A stretch of DNA of 64,000 bases. Source: Alphaproteobacteria bacterium (GTDB lineage Bacteria > Pseudomonadota > Alphaproteobacteria > JAAEOK01). The position numbers were made by a program, and so were the translations under genes. The stretch covers positions 1-64,000 of the forward strand of contig JAAEOK010000056.1 in the NCBI GenBank assembly GCA_024244705.1. The letters are read 5' to 3'. Shown here piece by piece: positions 1-8,472 of the stretch; the first letter of the stretch is position 1, and each line of letters begins with the position of its first letter. The notes under the pieces were generated by a model. That model did not search any database, had not been told where the DNA came from, and saw nothing but the letters and a program-made list of their open reading frames with translations.

Positions 1-47
1 AGTCCGGCCGCACCAAAATCGTCTCGAAGTGAAACCGGAGAACCCAT
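1..47 (-). CDS. IS630-family transposase, N-terminal fragment (runs off window)
   Basis: An ATG at 47 opens a frame whose 15 visible residues read MGSPVSLRDDFGAAG. This resembles the N-terminus of IS630-family transposases, which typically begin with a short M-x-x-P-L/V-x-L-R-x-D-F-D/G-A-A-x-L motif ahead of the helix-turn-helix. The rest, including the DDE catalytic domain, lies outside the window. The frame differs from that of the disrupted upstream gene. The call rests on a short stretch and on the truncation of the neighbouring gene, so it is moderate. Confidence 0.5.
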   Translation of the reverse strand, partial: MGSPVSLRDDFGAAG

Positions 48-135
48 GGCAAACCTCCATCCGTTTGCCATCTTGAATCAGAAAAACACCGTTCCGGAAA
101 GCCCCTATATGAGTCCCACTCACAGAGACTTGGTA
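1..135 (-). mobile_element. End of an IS630-like insertion sequence
   Basis: On the minus strand the recognisable OsmC reading frame stops making sense at about position 136, next to a TATA/TTATA sequence. About 88 bases of unrelated sequence follow, then the start of a transposase-like ORF at 47 that runs off the window. IS630/Tc1-type elements insert at TA, which fits the junction. Only one end is visible, so the terminal repeat, the full length and the exact boundary (134-137) cannot be confirmed. Confidence 0.6.
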
Positions 136-324
136 TAAGTCTTCGGGATTGTGACGGCCGCTGTCGCCGCGGAACGACGGGTCCGAAGATCCAGGGATCG
201 CCGGCTTGCCGTCGATCTCGGTGCGGTAAGCCCGCGAATAGGTCTCGTAGTCGAAGCCCGGCGTATCGCCCGGACCGTCCCAGGTGATGGTCGCGCTGTA
301 ACTATGCGTTTTCGGTTCGCTCAT
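136..324 (-). pseudogene. OsmC-family peroxiredoxin, truncated by insertion
   Basis: An ATG at 324, reading leftward, gives about 63 residues matching the N-terminal part of OsmC-family proteins (thiol-dependent organic hydroperoxide reductases). The clear markers are GSSDPSFRGD followed by NPEDL. In the family NPEDL is followed by LVASLSACH, with the first redox cysteine. Here the match stops dead after NPEDL and both catalytic cysteines are missing. The frame stays open into the IS sequence but has no further family resemblance. The gene is therefore probably inactive in this genome, unless the other half is re-expressed from beyond the element. Confidence 0.7.
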
Positions 325-356
325 CGAAACCCCTCCGGAGCCGCGTGGCTCCCCCT

Positions 357-2390
357 CTATTCGTCCGTTTCTTCGCGCAGTCGTGCGGCTTGGCGCTCCA
401 ATTCATCGGCGGCGGCGCGGCGACCCTCGGCGTCGAGCTTGTTGAGGTCGACATGCAAACGCAAGGCCTCGCTCTCGGCATGAATAAACGATGGTCCCGA
501 ATCGATGTCGTCATAGATGCCGGTTACCGCATAGGTTCGCACCGGATGGGGAAAGCCCTTGACCGTGATCGGCTCCTGCTCTTCGGCGGCAATCTCGTTC
601 TTGACCAAGGCGTGGGTTTCGTGGGCCATCATGATGCCATCGACCGGGGCCGCGCCTTCGAGGCGCGCGGCGAGGTTCACTTCGCCGCCGATGATGGTGT
701 AATCCATGCGCTCCTCGCTGCCGAAATTGCCGACATTGCAAAAGCCTGTGTTGATGCCGATGCGCACGTGAAACCGCCGCTCGAGGCCGCGGTCCCGCCA
801 TTTCGCCCGCACGCCCACCATGCAGCGCTGCATCGCGATCGCCATGCGCACGCAGGCCAGCGCGTCCTCCTGCACACCCTTCGTCGTCGGGTCGCCGAAG
901 AACAGAAGCATGGCATCGCCGACGTATTTGTCGATGGTGGCGCCGTGAGCGAGTGCGATTTCGGACATCTCGGTCAGATAATCGTTGAGCAGATACGCCA
1001 GTTCCTCGGGCTCGAGATCGTCGGTGGTGGCGGTGAAATCCTTGATATCGGAAAAAAAGACCGTGAGCTTCTTGCGCGTGGTCGAAATCGCCACCTCCTG
1101 CTCGCCGCGGAAGATCGACTCGTAAACCTGAGGTGACAGGTACTTCGACAATTTCGATGACAGTTCGGCCAGCACCCGGTTCTTTTCGTCGAGCGCGTCG
1201 ATCGCCGCCTTTCGTTGTTCGACCATCTTGTTGAAGGCAAGACCGAGCTTGCCGAGTTCGTCGTCGGCCTTGATCTCAATGCGGTGATCCAAATTGCCTT
1301 CCGCGTATTGATCGATACCGAATACAAGCAGCCAAAACGAGCGAACGATCTTTCGCGTCGTGACCCAAGTCGACAGCCCGACGACGGCGAGGATGAATAG
1401 GGCCATCACCAGGATGACCAGGAGGGCCGTCCAACTGGCGCCCTGGGTCTGGGCATGGGCCGTCATCTTACGATCGAGGACGACCATCTGGACGTGATCG
1501 TCCATGACGTCGTCGAATTCCTCGATCTCGCCCCGGAAACGGGCCAGCGTATCGTTCAAGTGATCGGTCTGCTGAATCATCACCGTACCCAGGGCGGCCG
1601 CGGCGGCGAACTCCGCGCTGATATGGTCCAGGACGTTGGTCTCGGCGCTCGACATGGGGGTCGTCCGATATTGCGATTCGAAGCGCTGGAAATCGGACAT
1701 CGCGTCTTCGAACTCGCGTCGCTGCTCTTCGTCCGGTTCGTGCATATAACTCTCGACCGCGGCGAAGGCCTCGTCGGTGTTGATCTCCATCTCCAAAGCC
1801 GCAGCGAGTTTCGTCACGTGATCCGGGTCCGACCGTTCGAAGCCCGGCTGCAGCGTGTCGTCGATCAGCGCATCGATCTCCCTAATCTTCTGACGCACGG
1901 TCGTCAGATCGGCGGTTCGTTTGGCGACCGTGGCGATGATCTCCTCTCCGGACTGCTGGTAAGCGCGCTGCAGCGCAAGAACCGAATCTCCGAGAGCCTC
2001 GTCGGGACCGCCTTTCGTCAGGGTAGAAAACTGTTCGGCGTAGCGGGCGAAATCCATGTTCGAATCTTCGAACCGATCGATTTGACGCGGATCCGGATGG
2101 GTGACGTAGTTGAGTATCGAGTAGGTCGCCTCGCCGGCGTTGATTTCCATCTCCAAGGCCGCCCGCTCCAAAGGATCCTCAACCTCGATGATCTGGCGCA
2201 CGATGTTGACGATGCCAAGAAGCAAATAACCGGACACGATGGCGCTGACCACCAGCACGACGAGCAGCATTGCGAGCGAGCGCCACATCTGTCGGACGAT
2301 CGACTTGTTGCCGCGATCCTGGTCGGCGGACGGCGGTTTCGTCCCGGCCGGCCCCGGCCCCTGCGATGTCACGTCCGTTTCGGCACCCAT
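357..2390 (-). CDS. Membrane-bound class III adenylate cyclase with HAMP domain
   Basis: The 677-residue protein should make cAMP from ATP in response to a periplasmic signal. Residues 40-62 form a membrane segment, 66-318 a periplasmic region, 319-341 a second membrane segment, about 342-395 a HAMP linker, then a short coiled coil and a class III cyclase domain (about 440-630). Metal-binding aspartates are seen in FFSDIKDF (D448) and DKYVGDAMLLF (D492). The lysine in that second motif and the transition-state Asn/Arg in VNLAARLEG are present, which favours ATP as substrate. The periplasmic part carries two similar segments (about 75-122 and 195-242), each with ALEMEIN, an EA pair and a Y-x(3/4)-PD motif. 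It reads away from its neighbours and looks monocistronic. Confidence 0.9.
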   Translation of the reverse strand: MGAETDVTSQGPGPAGTKPPSADQDRGNKSIVRQMWRSLAMLLVVLVVSAIVSGYLLLGIVNIVRQIIEVEDPLERAALEMEINAGEATYSILNYVTHPDPRQIDRFEDSNMDFARYAEQFSTLTKGGPDEALGDSVLALQRAYQQSGEEIIATVAKRTADLTTVRQKIREIDALIDDTLQPGFERSDPDHVTKLAAALEMEINTDEAFAAVESYMHEPDEEQRREFEDAMSDFQRFESQYRTTPMSSAETNVLDHISAEFAAAAALGTVMIQQTDHLNDTLARFRGEIEEFDDVMDDHVQMVVLDRKMTAHAQTQGASWTALLVILVMALFILAVVGLSTWVTTRKIVRSFWLLVFGIDQYAEGNLDHRIEIKADDELGKLGLAFNKMVEQRKAAIDALDEKNRVLAELSSKLSKYLSPQVYESIFRGEQEVAISTTRKKLTVFFSDIKDFTATTDDLEPEELAYLLNDYLTEMSEIALAHGATIDKYVGDAMLLFFGDPTTKGVQEDALACVRMAIAMQRCMVGVRAKWRDRGLERRFHVRIGINTGFCNVGNFGSEERMDYTIIGGEVNLAARLEGAAPVDGIMMAHETHALVKNEIAAEEQEPITVKGFPHPVRTYAVTGIYDDIDSGPSFIHAESEALRLHVDLNKLDAEGRRAAADELERQAARLREETDE

Positions 2391-2471
2391 TTGTTCATTG
2401 GCCGTCAGCAGCGGTGCAATCCCCCTGAACCTAGCGCCCAGGGAATCCGACGGGCAAACGAATTCCGGACG

Positions 2472-2741
2472 AGAGCCTTATCGAATCATACGGAACCATT
2501 CTGCCGCCGGCATTTTTCGCCGTGACCAGGAAAGCGCCGCAGAGCGTATCCCGCATCCGGTCAAGGCGGTTGACGCCGTCATGGCGAAAAAGGCCGCGGC
2601 CCGACGGGGTTGCGTTTGGGCGGCCATCCGCGGCGTTGCCGCCCTCACCCGATGCTTCGGCATCGCGTTTCGGACGGCGCCTTGCGGCCTGGCACGCCCA
2701 AACCGCAACAGAATTGATCCCGTATGATTCGATAAGGCTCT
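2472..2741. repeat. 270-bp element bounded by perfect 22-bp inverted repeats (MITE-like)
   Basis: Positions 2472-2493 are the exact reverse complement of 2720-2741. The similarity continues imperfectly inward (an ATTCTG block on each side after one gap). The element fills most of the 385-bp gap between the cyclase and HIG1 genes. The interior has short open frames on both strands but none with a convincing start or protein-like composition. The architecture fits a miniature inverted-repeat element or a repeated intergenic palindrome. No clear target duplication is visible at the edges. Confidence 0.65.
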
Positions 2742-2775
2742 AGGCCGGTCAAGGGGTCGAGTCTATACATCCCGG

Positions 2776-2979
2776 ATGGCGGTAGCGGAAATTCTCGAAA
2801 TCCTGATCTACATTGCCTTGGCGGGTGTCGTCGCCGCGCTGTTGATCGGCGTGGTATCGATGTTTCGTGGCGGTGACTTCAACCGCAAGTACGGCAATCA
2901 CTTCATGCGCTGGAGGGTCGGCCTGCAAGCCACCGTCGTCCTGCTGCTGGTGTTGCTATGGCTGGTCAATCGCAGCTAG
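2776..2979 (+). CDS. HIG1-domain twin-transmembrane protein
   Basis: The 67-residue protein has two membrane helices (about 6-28 and 46-64) joined by a short basic loop containing FNRKYGN and MRWRVGLQA. This is the pattern of the HIG1 (hypoxia-induced gene 1) domain proteins found beside cobalamin adenosyltransferase and etfBA genes in alphaproteobacteria. In mitochondria HIG1 proteins bind respiratory supercomplexes; the bacterial role is less clear. The last 24 bases overlap the end of the convergent gene on the minus strand. Start at ATG 2776. Confidence 0.8.
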   Translation: MAVAEILEILIYIALAGVVAALLIGVVSMFRGGDFNRKYGNHFMRWRVGLQATVVLLLVLLWLVNRS

Positions 2980-4428
2980 CCCGGGTTTCTCACCACGGAT
3001 CGCGGTCGTGTCGCGGATCAACCAGCACAGCGCAACGATGGCGCACGGGATCGTCGGCTCGATGTGCCGGGGCACGTTGTCGGTGATCAAAGCGTGGCTG
3101 ACGACGACGTAGAGCGACGGCAGCAGAAAGACGAGGACCGGCCGGCGGCGTCGGCGCCAGGCCCTGATCGCGGCCCACACCATCGCCGGCAACAGCAACA
3201 CCGAGAACATTCGGGCGGCGAAACCGATTCGCCGATCGACGGCATCGATCCCAGTCCATTTTCCGGCGGTTTCGTAGGCCATCCCCCGCCACATCAACAG
3301 CCCGGACACGGCGACGTGCTTGACCGGGTTCTCCGCCATCACCTGCAGCGGCGTCAGCATCTTGACCAGGTTGCGATAGCGCCCGCCCAGAGCATCGATG
3401 TTGGCCTGCTGACGCGCATTGACCACGCCGCGGTCATATTTGATGCGCACGTGATAACCGTCGACGTTGTGGGTCGACAGCATTTCGTATTGGCCGGGCT
3501 CGAGATAGGCGGCGGCCAGGTCCTCGCCGACATAGGGCGCGTAATAGACCAATCCGGCGAACGCCTCGTCCCAGGTCATCATGTCGTATTCGGCGCGGCG
3601 CAACAGCAATCCATGGCCGCGCTGGGTGAATTGGACCGTATCGACGACGACGATATTGCGCGCCACCCATGCCGAGGCCATGGCGAGCGCGATCAAGACG
3701 ATCCAGGAGAGCGGAACGAACGCGGCGCTGTGGCGACCGCGGCTGAAAAACGTCATCGCAATGAGAATGGCGAGGCCGCCGAAAATATAGAATAGGAAGA
3801 TCGCCTTGGTCAGCACCAGGAGGCCGAGGCTGACCCCGGCCACGATCGCGACCCAGCGGCGGCCGGGATTCTGCGCCAGCAATGCGATCGCGAAGGCATG
3901 GGCGGTCAACAAGAGGGTGGCCAAGGGTTCGGATACGAAGGTCGCCGCGGCATAAAAGATCGCGTTGCCTTGGAAAAGAAACAGGGCCACGGCCAATACC
4001 GCCAACCAGCCGCGACCGCAGAGCCATACCGCCGCCGCGTAAATCAGCAGCGCGATGGCGACGAGCAGGAACATGTGCATGAAAACGAGCCCGTCCCGGA
4101 GGTCCGGACAGCTCGACGGAGATTCGAGCAGGCACGCGATATCGGGCGGCGGCGCCCCGAGCAGAGCCGCCATGCCTATTGCCAAATATGCCGGATAGGC
4201 AGGTTCGCGGATGATCGTCGGCTGCGCCTCGCCGTCATCGGTGGCACGCCAGGCGAAGCTGCCGGTGGTCGCCAGGTTAAAGGCGATGTCGGTAAATTGA
4301 CCGCTCAGATCGAAAACCGAGCGCCGGTCGATGTTGGTCCAGGTGACCAGCAGAACGCATGCGATGAGAATCGCAACCGCAACGCGGTCGGCGCCAATTG
4401 CCCGAAACCGTTTCTGATCCGCGTGCAT
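2956..4428 (-). CDS. Polytopic GT-C fold (GT39/PMT-like) glycosyltransferase
   Basis: The product is about 490 residues and is mostly hydrophobic helices. An early luminal loop contains DLSGQFTDIAFNL and REPAYPAYLA, resembling the first periplasmic loop of dolichyl/undecaprenyl-phosphate-sugar mannosyltransferase-like (GT39/ArnT) proteins. Such enzymes transfer sugar from a lipid carrier on the outer face of the inner membrane. The acceptor and donor cannot be told from sequence. An ATG at 4428 is preferred over the TTG one codon upstream. The gene is convergent with, and overlaps, the HIG1 gene, and separates it from pduO, which usually follows HIG1 directly. Assignment to fold is fair; exact function is unknown. 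Confidence 0.65.
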   Translation of the reverse strand: MHADQKRFRAIGADRVAVAILIACVLLVTWTNIDRRSVFDLSGQFTDIAFNLATTGSFAWRATDDGEAQPTIIREPAYPAYLAIGMAALLGAPPPDIACLLESPSSCPDLRDGLVFMHMFLLVAIALLIYAAAVWLCGRGWLAVLAVALFLFQGNAIFYAAATFVSEPLATLLLTAHAFAIALLAQNPGRRWVAIVAGVSLGLLVLTKAIFLFYIFGGLAILIAMTFFSRGRHSAAFVPLSWIVLIALAMASAWVARNIVVVDTVQFTQRGHGLLLRRAEYDMMTWDEAFAGLVYYAPYVGEDLAAAYLEPGQYEMLSTHNVDGYHVRIKYDRGVVNARQQANIDALGGRYRNLVKMLTPLQVMAENPVKHVAVSGLLMWRGMAYETAGKWTGIDAVDRRIGFAARMFSVLLLPAMVWAAIRAWRRRRRPVLVFLLPSLYVVVSHALITDNVPRHIEPTIPCAIVALCWLIRDTTAIRGEKPGLAAIDQP

Positions 4429-4528
4429 CAAGCGGCATACTCGACATGGTCGCGCTAGCGCCGAGACTTATGCATTATTCCCCGGCACGGGAACAGGCGA
4501 GTCTCGCCACTCAACGAAAGGGCGCAGC

Positions 4529-5095
4529 ATGGTCAAGCTCGACAAAATCTATACCCGCGGCGGCGACGGCGGTGAAACCTCCCTCGGCATGGGCGCGCGG
4601 GTCGCCAAACACGACCCGCGGGTCGCCGCCTACGGCACCACCGACGAAGCCAATGCGGCCGTCGGGCTCGCCCGTCTCCACACCGGCGGCGACACCGACG
4701 CTTTGCTGCGGCGGATCCAGGACGATCTGTTCGATCTCGGCGCCGACCTTTGTGTGCCCGACGACGGGTCGGACAAGTCCGCCAAGGCGCTGCGCATCTC
4801 GGCCGCCCAGGTCGAGCGTTTGGAACACGAGATCGACGACATGAACGCCGCACTCGAACCGCTGAGTTCGTTCATTCTACCCGGCGGCAGCGCGGCGGCG
4901 GCCCACGTCCATGCGGCACGCACCATCGTTCGGCGCGCCGAGCGGCTGATGACGGAACTCGCCACCAGCGAGCCGGTCAATGCCTACGCGCTGCAATACA
5001 TCAACCGTTTGTCGGACCACCTGTTCGTGCTGTCGCGCCACCTCAACGAAGACGGCCGCGGCGATGTGCTGTGGCGACCGGGCGCCAACCGGTGA
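4529..5095 (+). CDS. pduO: PduO-type cob(I)alamin adenosyltransferase
   Basis: The 188-residue protein transfers the adenosyl group of ATP to cob(I)alamin, making adenosylcobalamin. The N-terminal YTRGGDGGETSLG is the ATP-binding signature of the PduO/MMAB family, followed by the YGTTDEANAAVG motif and the C-terminal RRAERLM and INRLSDHLFVLSR helices. The length is typical of single-domain bacterial enzymes. The start at ATG 4529 is preceded by AAAGGG at good spacing. A B12-dependent ribonucleotide reductase in the same window (28060-30381) is an obvious user of its product. The family commonly sits between HIG1 and etfBA in this lineage. Confidence 0.93.
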   Translation: MVKLDKIYTRGGDGGETSLGMGARVAKHDPRVAAYGTTDEANAAVGLARLHTGGDTDALLRRIQDDLFDLGADLCVPDDGSDKSAKALRISAAQVERLEHEIDDMNAALEPLSSFILPGGSAAAAHVHAARTIVRRAERLMTELATSEPVNAYALQYINRLSDHLFVLSRHLNEDGRGDVLWRPGANR

Positions 5096-5116
5096 CGTCG
5101 GCGACGCGTTTGGCGG

Positions 5117-6499
5117 CTACTGCGCGCGGCGGCGCAGGTAGTTGAGCAAATCGATGCGGGTGACCAATCCGCGATAGGCATCGCCCTGGAAAATGAGCGC
5201 GACATAACCGTCGCGCAGCAACGCCACCAGGTCGCCGAGCGGCGCGCTGCATTGCAAGGTCTCGAGCCGCGTCGTCATCGAATCGCGCAGCGGCTTGGCG
5301 AAATCCCGTTCGTGGCCGAACACCGCGCTCAGCAGGTCCATTTCATCGATGATGCCAACGATCGCGCCGTCCTCGAACACCGGCAGCTGAGACACGTTGT
5401 ACAGTTTCATCCGTCCGTAGGCGGCGAGCAAAGTATCGTCCGGGGTGACGGTAAAGTCCTCGTGGCCCTCGTGCCGGCGTGCGATGAGGTCGCACAGATT
5501 GCCTTCCTGCTCGCGCTTGACGAAGCCCTGATCGAGCATCCAATAATCGTTGTACATTTTGGACAGGTACTTGTCGCCGCGATCGGGAATGATGACGACG
5601 ACGCGTTTCGGTTCGCTCTGCTCGCGGCAATAGCGCAGCGCCGCCGAGACCAAGGTACCGGTCGACGAACCGCCCAGCACACCCTCTTTGCGGACCAGTT
5701 CGCGCGCCGCCGCGAAGCTTTCGGCATCGCTGACCCGGTAGGCCTTGTCGATCAGGGACAGATCGCCGATCGGCGGCAGGTCGTCTTCGCCGATACCCTC
5801 GACCAGCCACGCCCCCGGCTCGATCAGCTCCCCGGTTTCGACATAGTCGACCAGGATCGAGCCAACGGGGTCGGCCAGCACGACTTCGATATCCGGCTGA
5901 ACGCCCCGAAAATACCGGCCGAGACCGGTCAGCGTCCCACCGGTGCCAACACCGAGGACGAGGGCATCGATATCGTGATCCATCTGGGCCCAGATCTCCG
6001 GCCCGGTGCCTTTTTCGTGCGCCCGCGGGTTATGTACGTTGCCGTGTTGATAGACGTAGAACGCGTTCTCCGTCTCATCGGCGATACGTCGCGCCATGGT
6101 TTGATAGTTTTCGGGGTGTCCGGGCGGCACATCCGAGCGCGTCACGATGACCTCGGCGCCAAACGCGCGAAGGTGCTGAATCTTCTCCTGGCTCATCTTG
6201 TCGGGGATGACGATGACCATGCGGTAGCCCTTGAGCGCCGCCACCAGCGCCAGCCCCACGCCGGTATTGCCCGACGTCGCCTCGACCAAGGTGCCACCCG
6301 GCTTGATTTTTTCCTCCCGTTCGGCGCCCTCGACCATGGTCATGGCGATGCGGTCCTTGATCGAGCCGCCCGGGTTGTATTGTTCGAGCTTGCCGAACAG
6401 CCGACAGGGTCCGGTATCGAGGTTCTTGAACTCGACCACGGGTGTGCCGCCGATCATCGCCAGCGCGTCGCTGACGACCGGAGGAGGAGGTCCCTTCAC
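5117..6499 (-). CDS. cbs: Cystathionine beta-synthase (PLP domain plus CBS pair)
   Basis: The 460-residue fold-type II PLP enzyme has the Schiff-base lysine in NPGGSIKDR and a phosphate-binding glycine loop in GVGTGGTLTGLG. The substrate loop is ATSGNTG. After about residue 335 come two CBS motifs (with DDTLLAAYGRMKLYNVSQLPVFE and GLVTRIDLLNYL), which normally bind adenosyl ligands. Expected reaction: serine plus homocysteine to cystathionine, or H2S production from cysteine. The frame begins with GTG at 6499. The next ATG, at 6457, would cut into the conserved DALAMIGGTP segment, so GTG is preferred. It lies opposite pduO and etfB and is divergent from the latter. Confidence 0.88.
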   Translation of the reverse strand: MKGPPPPVVSDALAMIGGTPVVEFKNLDTGPCRLFGKLEQYNPGGSIKDRIAMTMVEGAEREEKIKPGGTLVEATSGNTGVGLALVAALKGYRMVIVIPDKMSQEKIQHLRAFGAEVIVTRSDVPPGHPENYQTMARRIADETENAFYVYQHGNVHNPRAHEKGTGPEIWAQMDHDIDALVLGVGTGGTLTGLGRYFRGVQPDIEVVLADPVGSILVDYVETGELIEPGAWLVEGIGEDDLPPIGDLSLIDKAYRVSDAESFAAARELVRKEGVLGGSSTGTLVSAALRYCREQSEPKRVVVIIPDRGDKYLSKMYNDYWMLDQGFVKREQEGNLCDLIARRHEGHEDFTVTPDDTLLAAYGRMKLYNVSQLPVFEDGAIVGIIDEMDLLSAVFGHERDFAKPLRDSMTTRLETLQCSAPLGDLVALLRDGYVALIFQGDAYRGLVTRIDLLNYLRRRAQ

Positions 6500-6627
6500 C
6501 GGCCGGGCCGTCTGCTTTTCGTTATCACCATTCGCTTCCCACGCCGCGTTCGAAGGGGACGATTATAGCCATCGCGGCGGCGCCGGACAGAGGCGATTCG
6601 ACGGCTTGAAAATCGGCCCGCCGTTGA

Positions 6628-6656
6628 TTGACACGCATTTGTCATCGACTTATTGT
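6628..6656 (+). promoter_or_regulatory. Predicted sigma-70 promoter of etfBA-hbd
   Basis: A consensus -35 TTGACA (6628-6633) is followed, after exactly 17 bases, by TATTGT (6651-6656). It lies about 92 bases before the etfB ATG in the gap between the divergent cbs and etfB genes. The -35 match is perfect and the -10 is 4 of 6. No operator can be named. Confidence 0.5.
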
Positions 6657-6748
6657 GCACCCGCGAAAAGGCTGCTGGGACGCGCGCGTTTGGGGCTCCG
6701 GTGGCGTCCTTTTCCAGTACAATCGAGGAAATTGCGTAGAGGCGGGAG

Positions 6749-7498
6749 ATGAAAGTCCTCGTTCCGGTCAAGCGGCTGATCGACTACAACGTCAAGATCC
6801 GCGTCAAACCCGATGGCTCCGGCGTCGAGACGGCCAACGTCAAGATGTCGATGAACCCATTCGACGAAATCGGCGTCGAGGAGGCGATACGCCTCAGGGA
6901 AGCCGGCGTGGCCGAAGAGGTCATTGCCATCTCGCTCGGTATCCAGCAGTGCCAGGAAACGATTCGCACGGCGCTCGCGATGGGCGCCGACCGCGGCATC
7001 TTGGTGCATACCGACGATGAATTGCAGCCGCTCGCGGTGGCCAAATTGCTCAAGGCGATCGTCGACAAGGAAGGCCCGTCACTGGTCATCCTCGGCAAGC
7101 AGGCCATCGATGACGATTCGAATCAGACCGGCCAGATGCTGGCGGCGCTGCTGGGCTGGGCGCAGGGTACCTTCGCCTCCAAGGTCGTGATCGAAGGCGA
7201 TACCGCCAAGGTGACCCGCGAGGTCGACGGCGGTCTCGAAACAGTGTCGCTCAAGATGCCGTGCATCATCACCACCGACCTCCGCCTCAACGAGCCGCGC
7301 TACGCCTCGCTGCCCAACATCATGAAAGCGAAGAAGAAGCCGATCGACGTCTTGACCCCGGCGGATTTGGGCGTCGACGTGGCGCCGCGGCTGAAGACTC
7401 TCAAAGTCGGAGAGCCGCCCAAGCGCGAGGCCGGCATCAAGGTCGAAAGCGCGGCCGAACTGGTCGATAAACTCCGCAACGATGCGAAGGTGATCTGA
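6749..7498 (+). CDS. etfB: Electron transfer flavoprotein beta subunit
   Basis: The 249-residue protein is the AMP-binding small subunit of the soluble flavoprotein that takes electrons from acyl-CoA dehydrogenases and passes them to ETF:quinone oxidoreductase. It starts [20 protein letters not shown], and carries the [14 protein letters not shown] segment, the AMP-site region [15 protein letters not shown] and the recognition-loop sequence [20 protein letters not shown]. The length is standard. GGGAG lies just before the ATG. The stop overlaps the etfA start (TGATG), implying coupled translation. Confidence 0.95.
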   Translation: MKVLVPVKRLIDYNVKIRVKPDGSGVETANVKMSMNPFDEIGVEEAIRLREAGVAEEVIAISLGIQQCQETIRTALAMGADRGILVHTDDELQPLAVAKLLKAIVDKEGPSLVILGKQAIDDDSNQTGQMLAALLGWAQGTFASKVVIEGDTAKVTREVDGGLETVSLKMPCIITTDLRLNEPRYASLPNIMKAKKKPIDVLTPADLGVDVAPRLKTLKVGEPPKREAGIKVESAAELVDKLRNDAKVI

Positions 7499-8433
7499 TG
7501 GGCATTCTCGTCCTCGCGGAACACGACAATGCGTCCCTGTCGCCGGCGACGCTGAACGCGGTTACCGCGGCGCGGCAGATCGGCGGCGACATCGACATCC
7601 TGGTCGCCGGAGAGAATTGCGCCGGCGCCGCGGAAGAAGCCGCCAAGGTCGCGGGCATCGCCAAGGTCTTGGTCGCCGACGGCGCCCATTACGGGCACCG
7701 GCTGGCCGAGAATCTGGCGCCGCTGGTAGTCGAGCTGGCGCCCAATTATAGCCATGTCCTGGCCGCCGCGACCACCTCCGGCAAGAACGTCCTGCCGCGC
7801 GCCGCGGCCCTGCTCGACACCCAGATGATCTCCGAGATCATCGCCGTCGAGGCACCGGATACGTTCGTCCGTCCGATCTATGCCGGCAATGCCTTGGCCA
7901 CCGTACAATCGACCGACGCGGTCAAAATCATCTCGGTCCGCGGCACCGCCTTCGAGCCGGCCGCCGCGGACGGCGGTGCGGCGACGGTGGCGGCGATCGA
8001 CGGCGCAGGCGATGCGGGACTATCCTCATTCCTCGGCCAGGAGCTCACCGAATCGGTGCGCCCCGAGCTCACGACCGCACGGATCGTGATCTCCGGCGGC
8101 CGCGGCATGCAAAGCGGCGACAATTTCAGCCTGCTTGACGGAATCGCCGACAGGCTCGGCGCGGCGATCGGCGCGTCGCGGGCCGCGGTCGATGCCGGCT
8201 TCGTGCCCAACGACTACCAAGTCGGCCAAACCGGTAAAGTGGTCGCGCCCGATCTTTATATCGCCGTCGGTATTTCGGGAGCGATCCAGCACCTCGCCGG
8301 CATGAAGGACAGCAAGGTTATCGTCGCCATCAACAAGGACGAGGAAGCGCCGATCTTCCAGGTCGCCGATTACGGCCTAGTCGCGGACCTTTTCAAGGCG
8401 TTGCCGGAACTCGAGGCGGAGCTCAACAAATAG
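7498..8433 (+). CDS. etfA: Electron transfer flavoprotein alpha subunit
   Basis: The 311-residue FAD-binding large subunit partners with EtfB. The C-terminal FAD signature is clear: VISGGRGM, then [35 protein letters not shown] and the [19 protein letters not shown] motif. It overlaps etfB by one base. Electrons from fatty-acid beta-oxidation and from other flavin dehydrogenases, such as the acyl-CoA dehydrogenase at 50266, could pass through it, although that second link is only a possibility. Confidence 0.95.
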   Translation: MGILVLAEHDNASLSPATLNAVTAARQIGGDIDILVAGENCAGAAEEAAKVAGIAKVLVADGAHYGHRLAENLAPLVVELAPNYSHVLAAATTSGKNVLPRAAALLDTQMISEIIAVEAPDTFVRPIYAGNALATVQSTDAVKIISVRGTAFEPAAADGGAATVAAIDGAGDAGLSSFLGQELTESVRPELTTARIVISGGRGMQSGDNFSLLDGIADRLGAAIGASRAAVDAGFVPNDYQVGQTGKVVAPDLYIAVGISGAIQHLAGMKDSKVIVAINKDEEAPIFQVADYGLVADLFKALPELEAELNK

Positions 8434-8472
8434 CCGGTTGGACGGCAACGACAGCATCTGGGTAATCGAGCC

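Noticed and set aside
2478-2743. Small genes inside the inverted-repeat element
   Set aside because: Short frames exist on both strands but use the repeat ends as coding sequence, have no good ribosome sites and look like random GC-rich translation.
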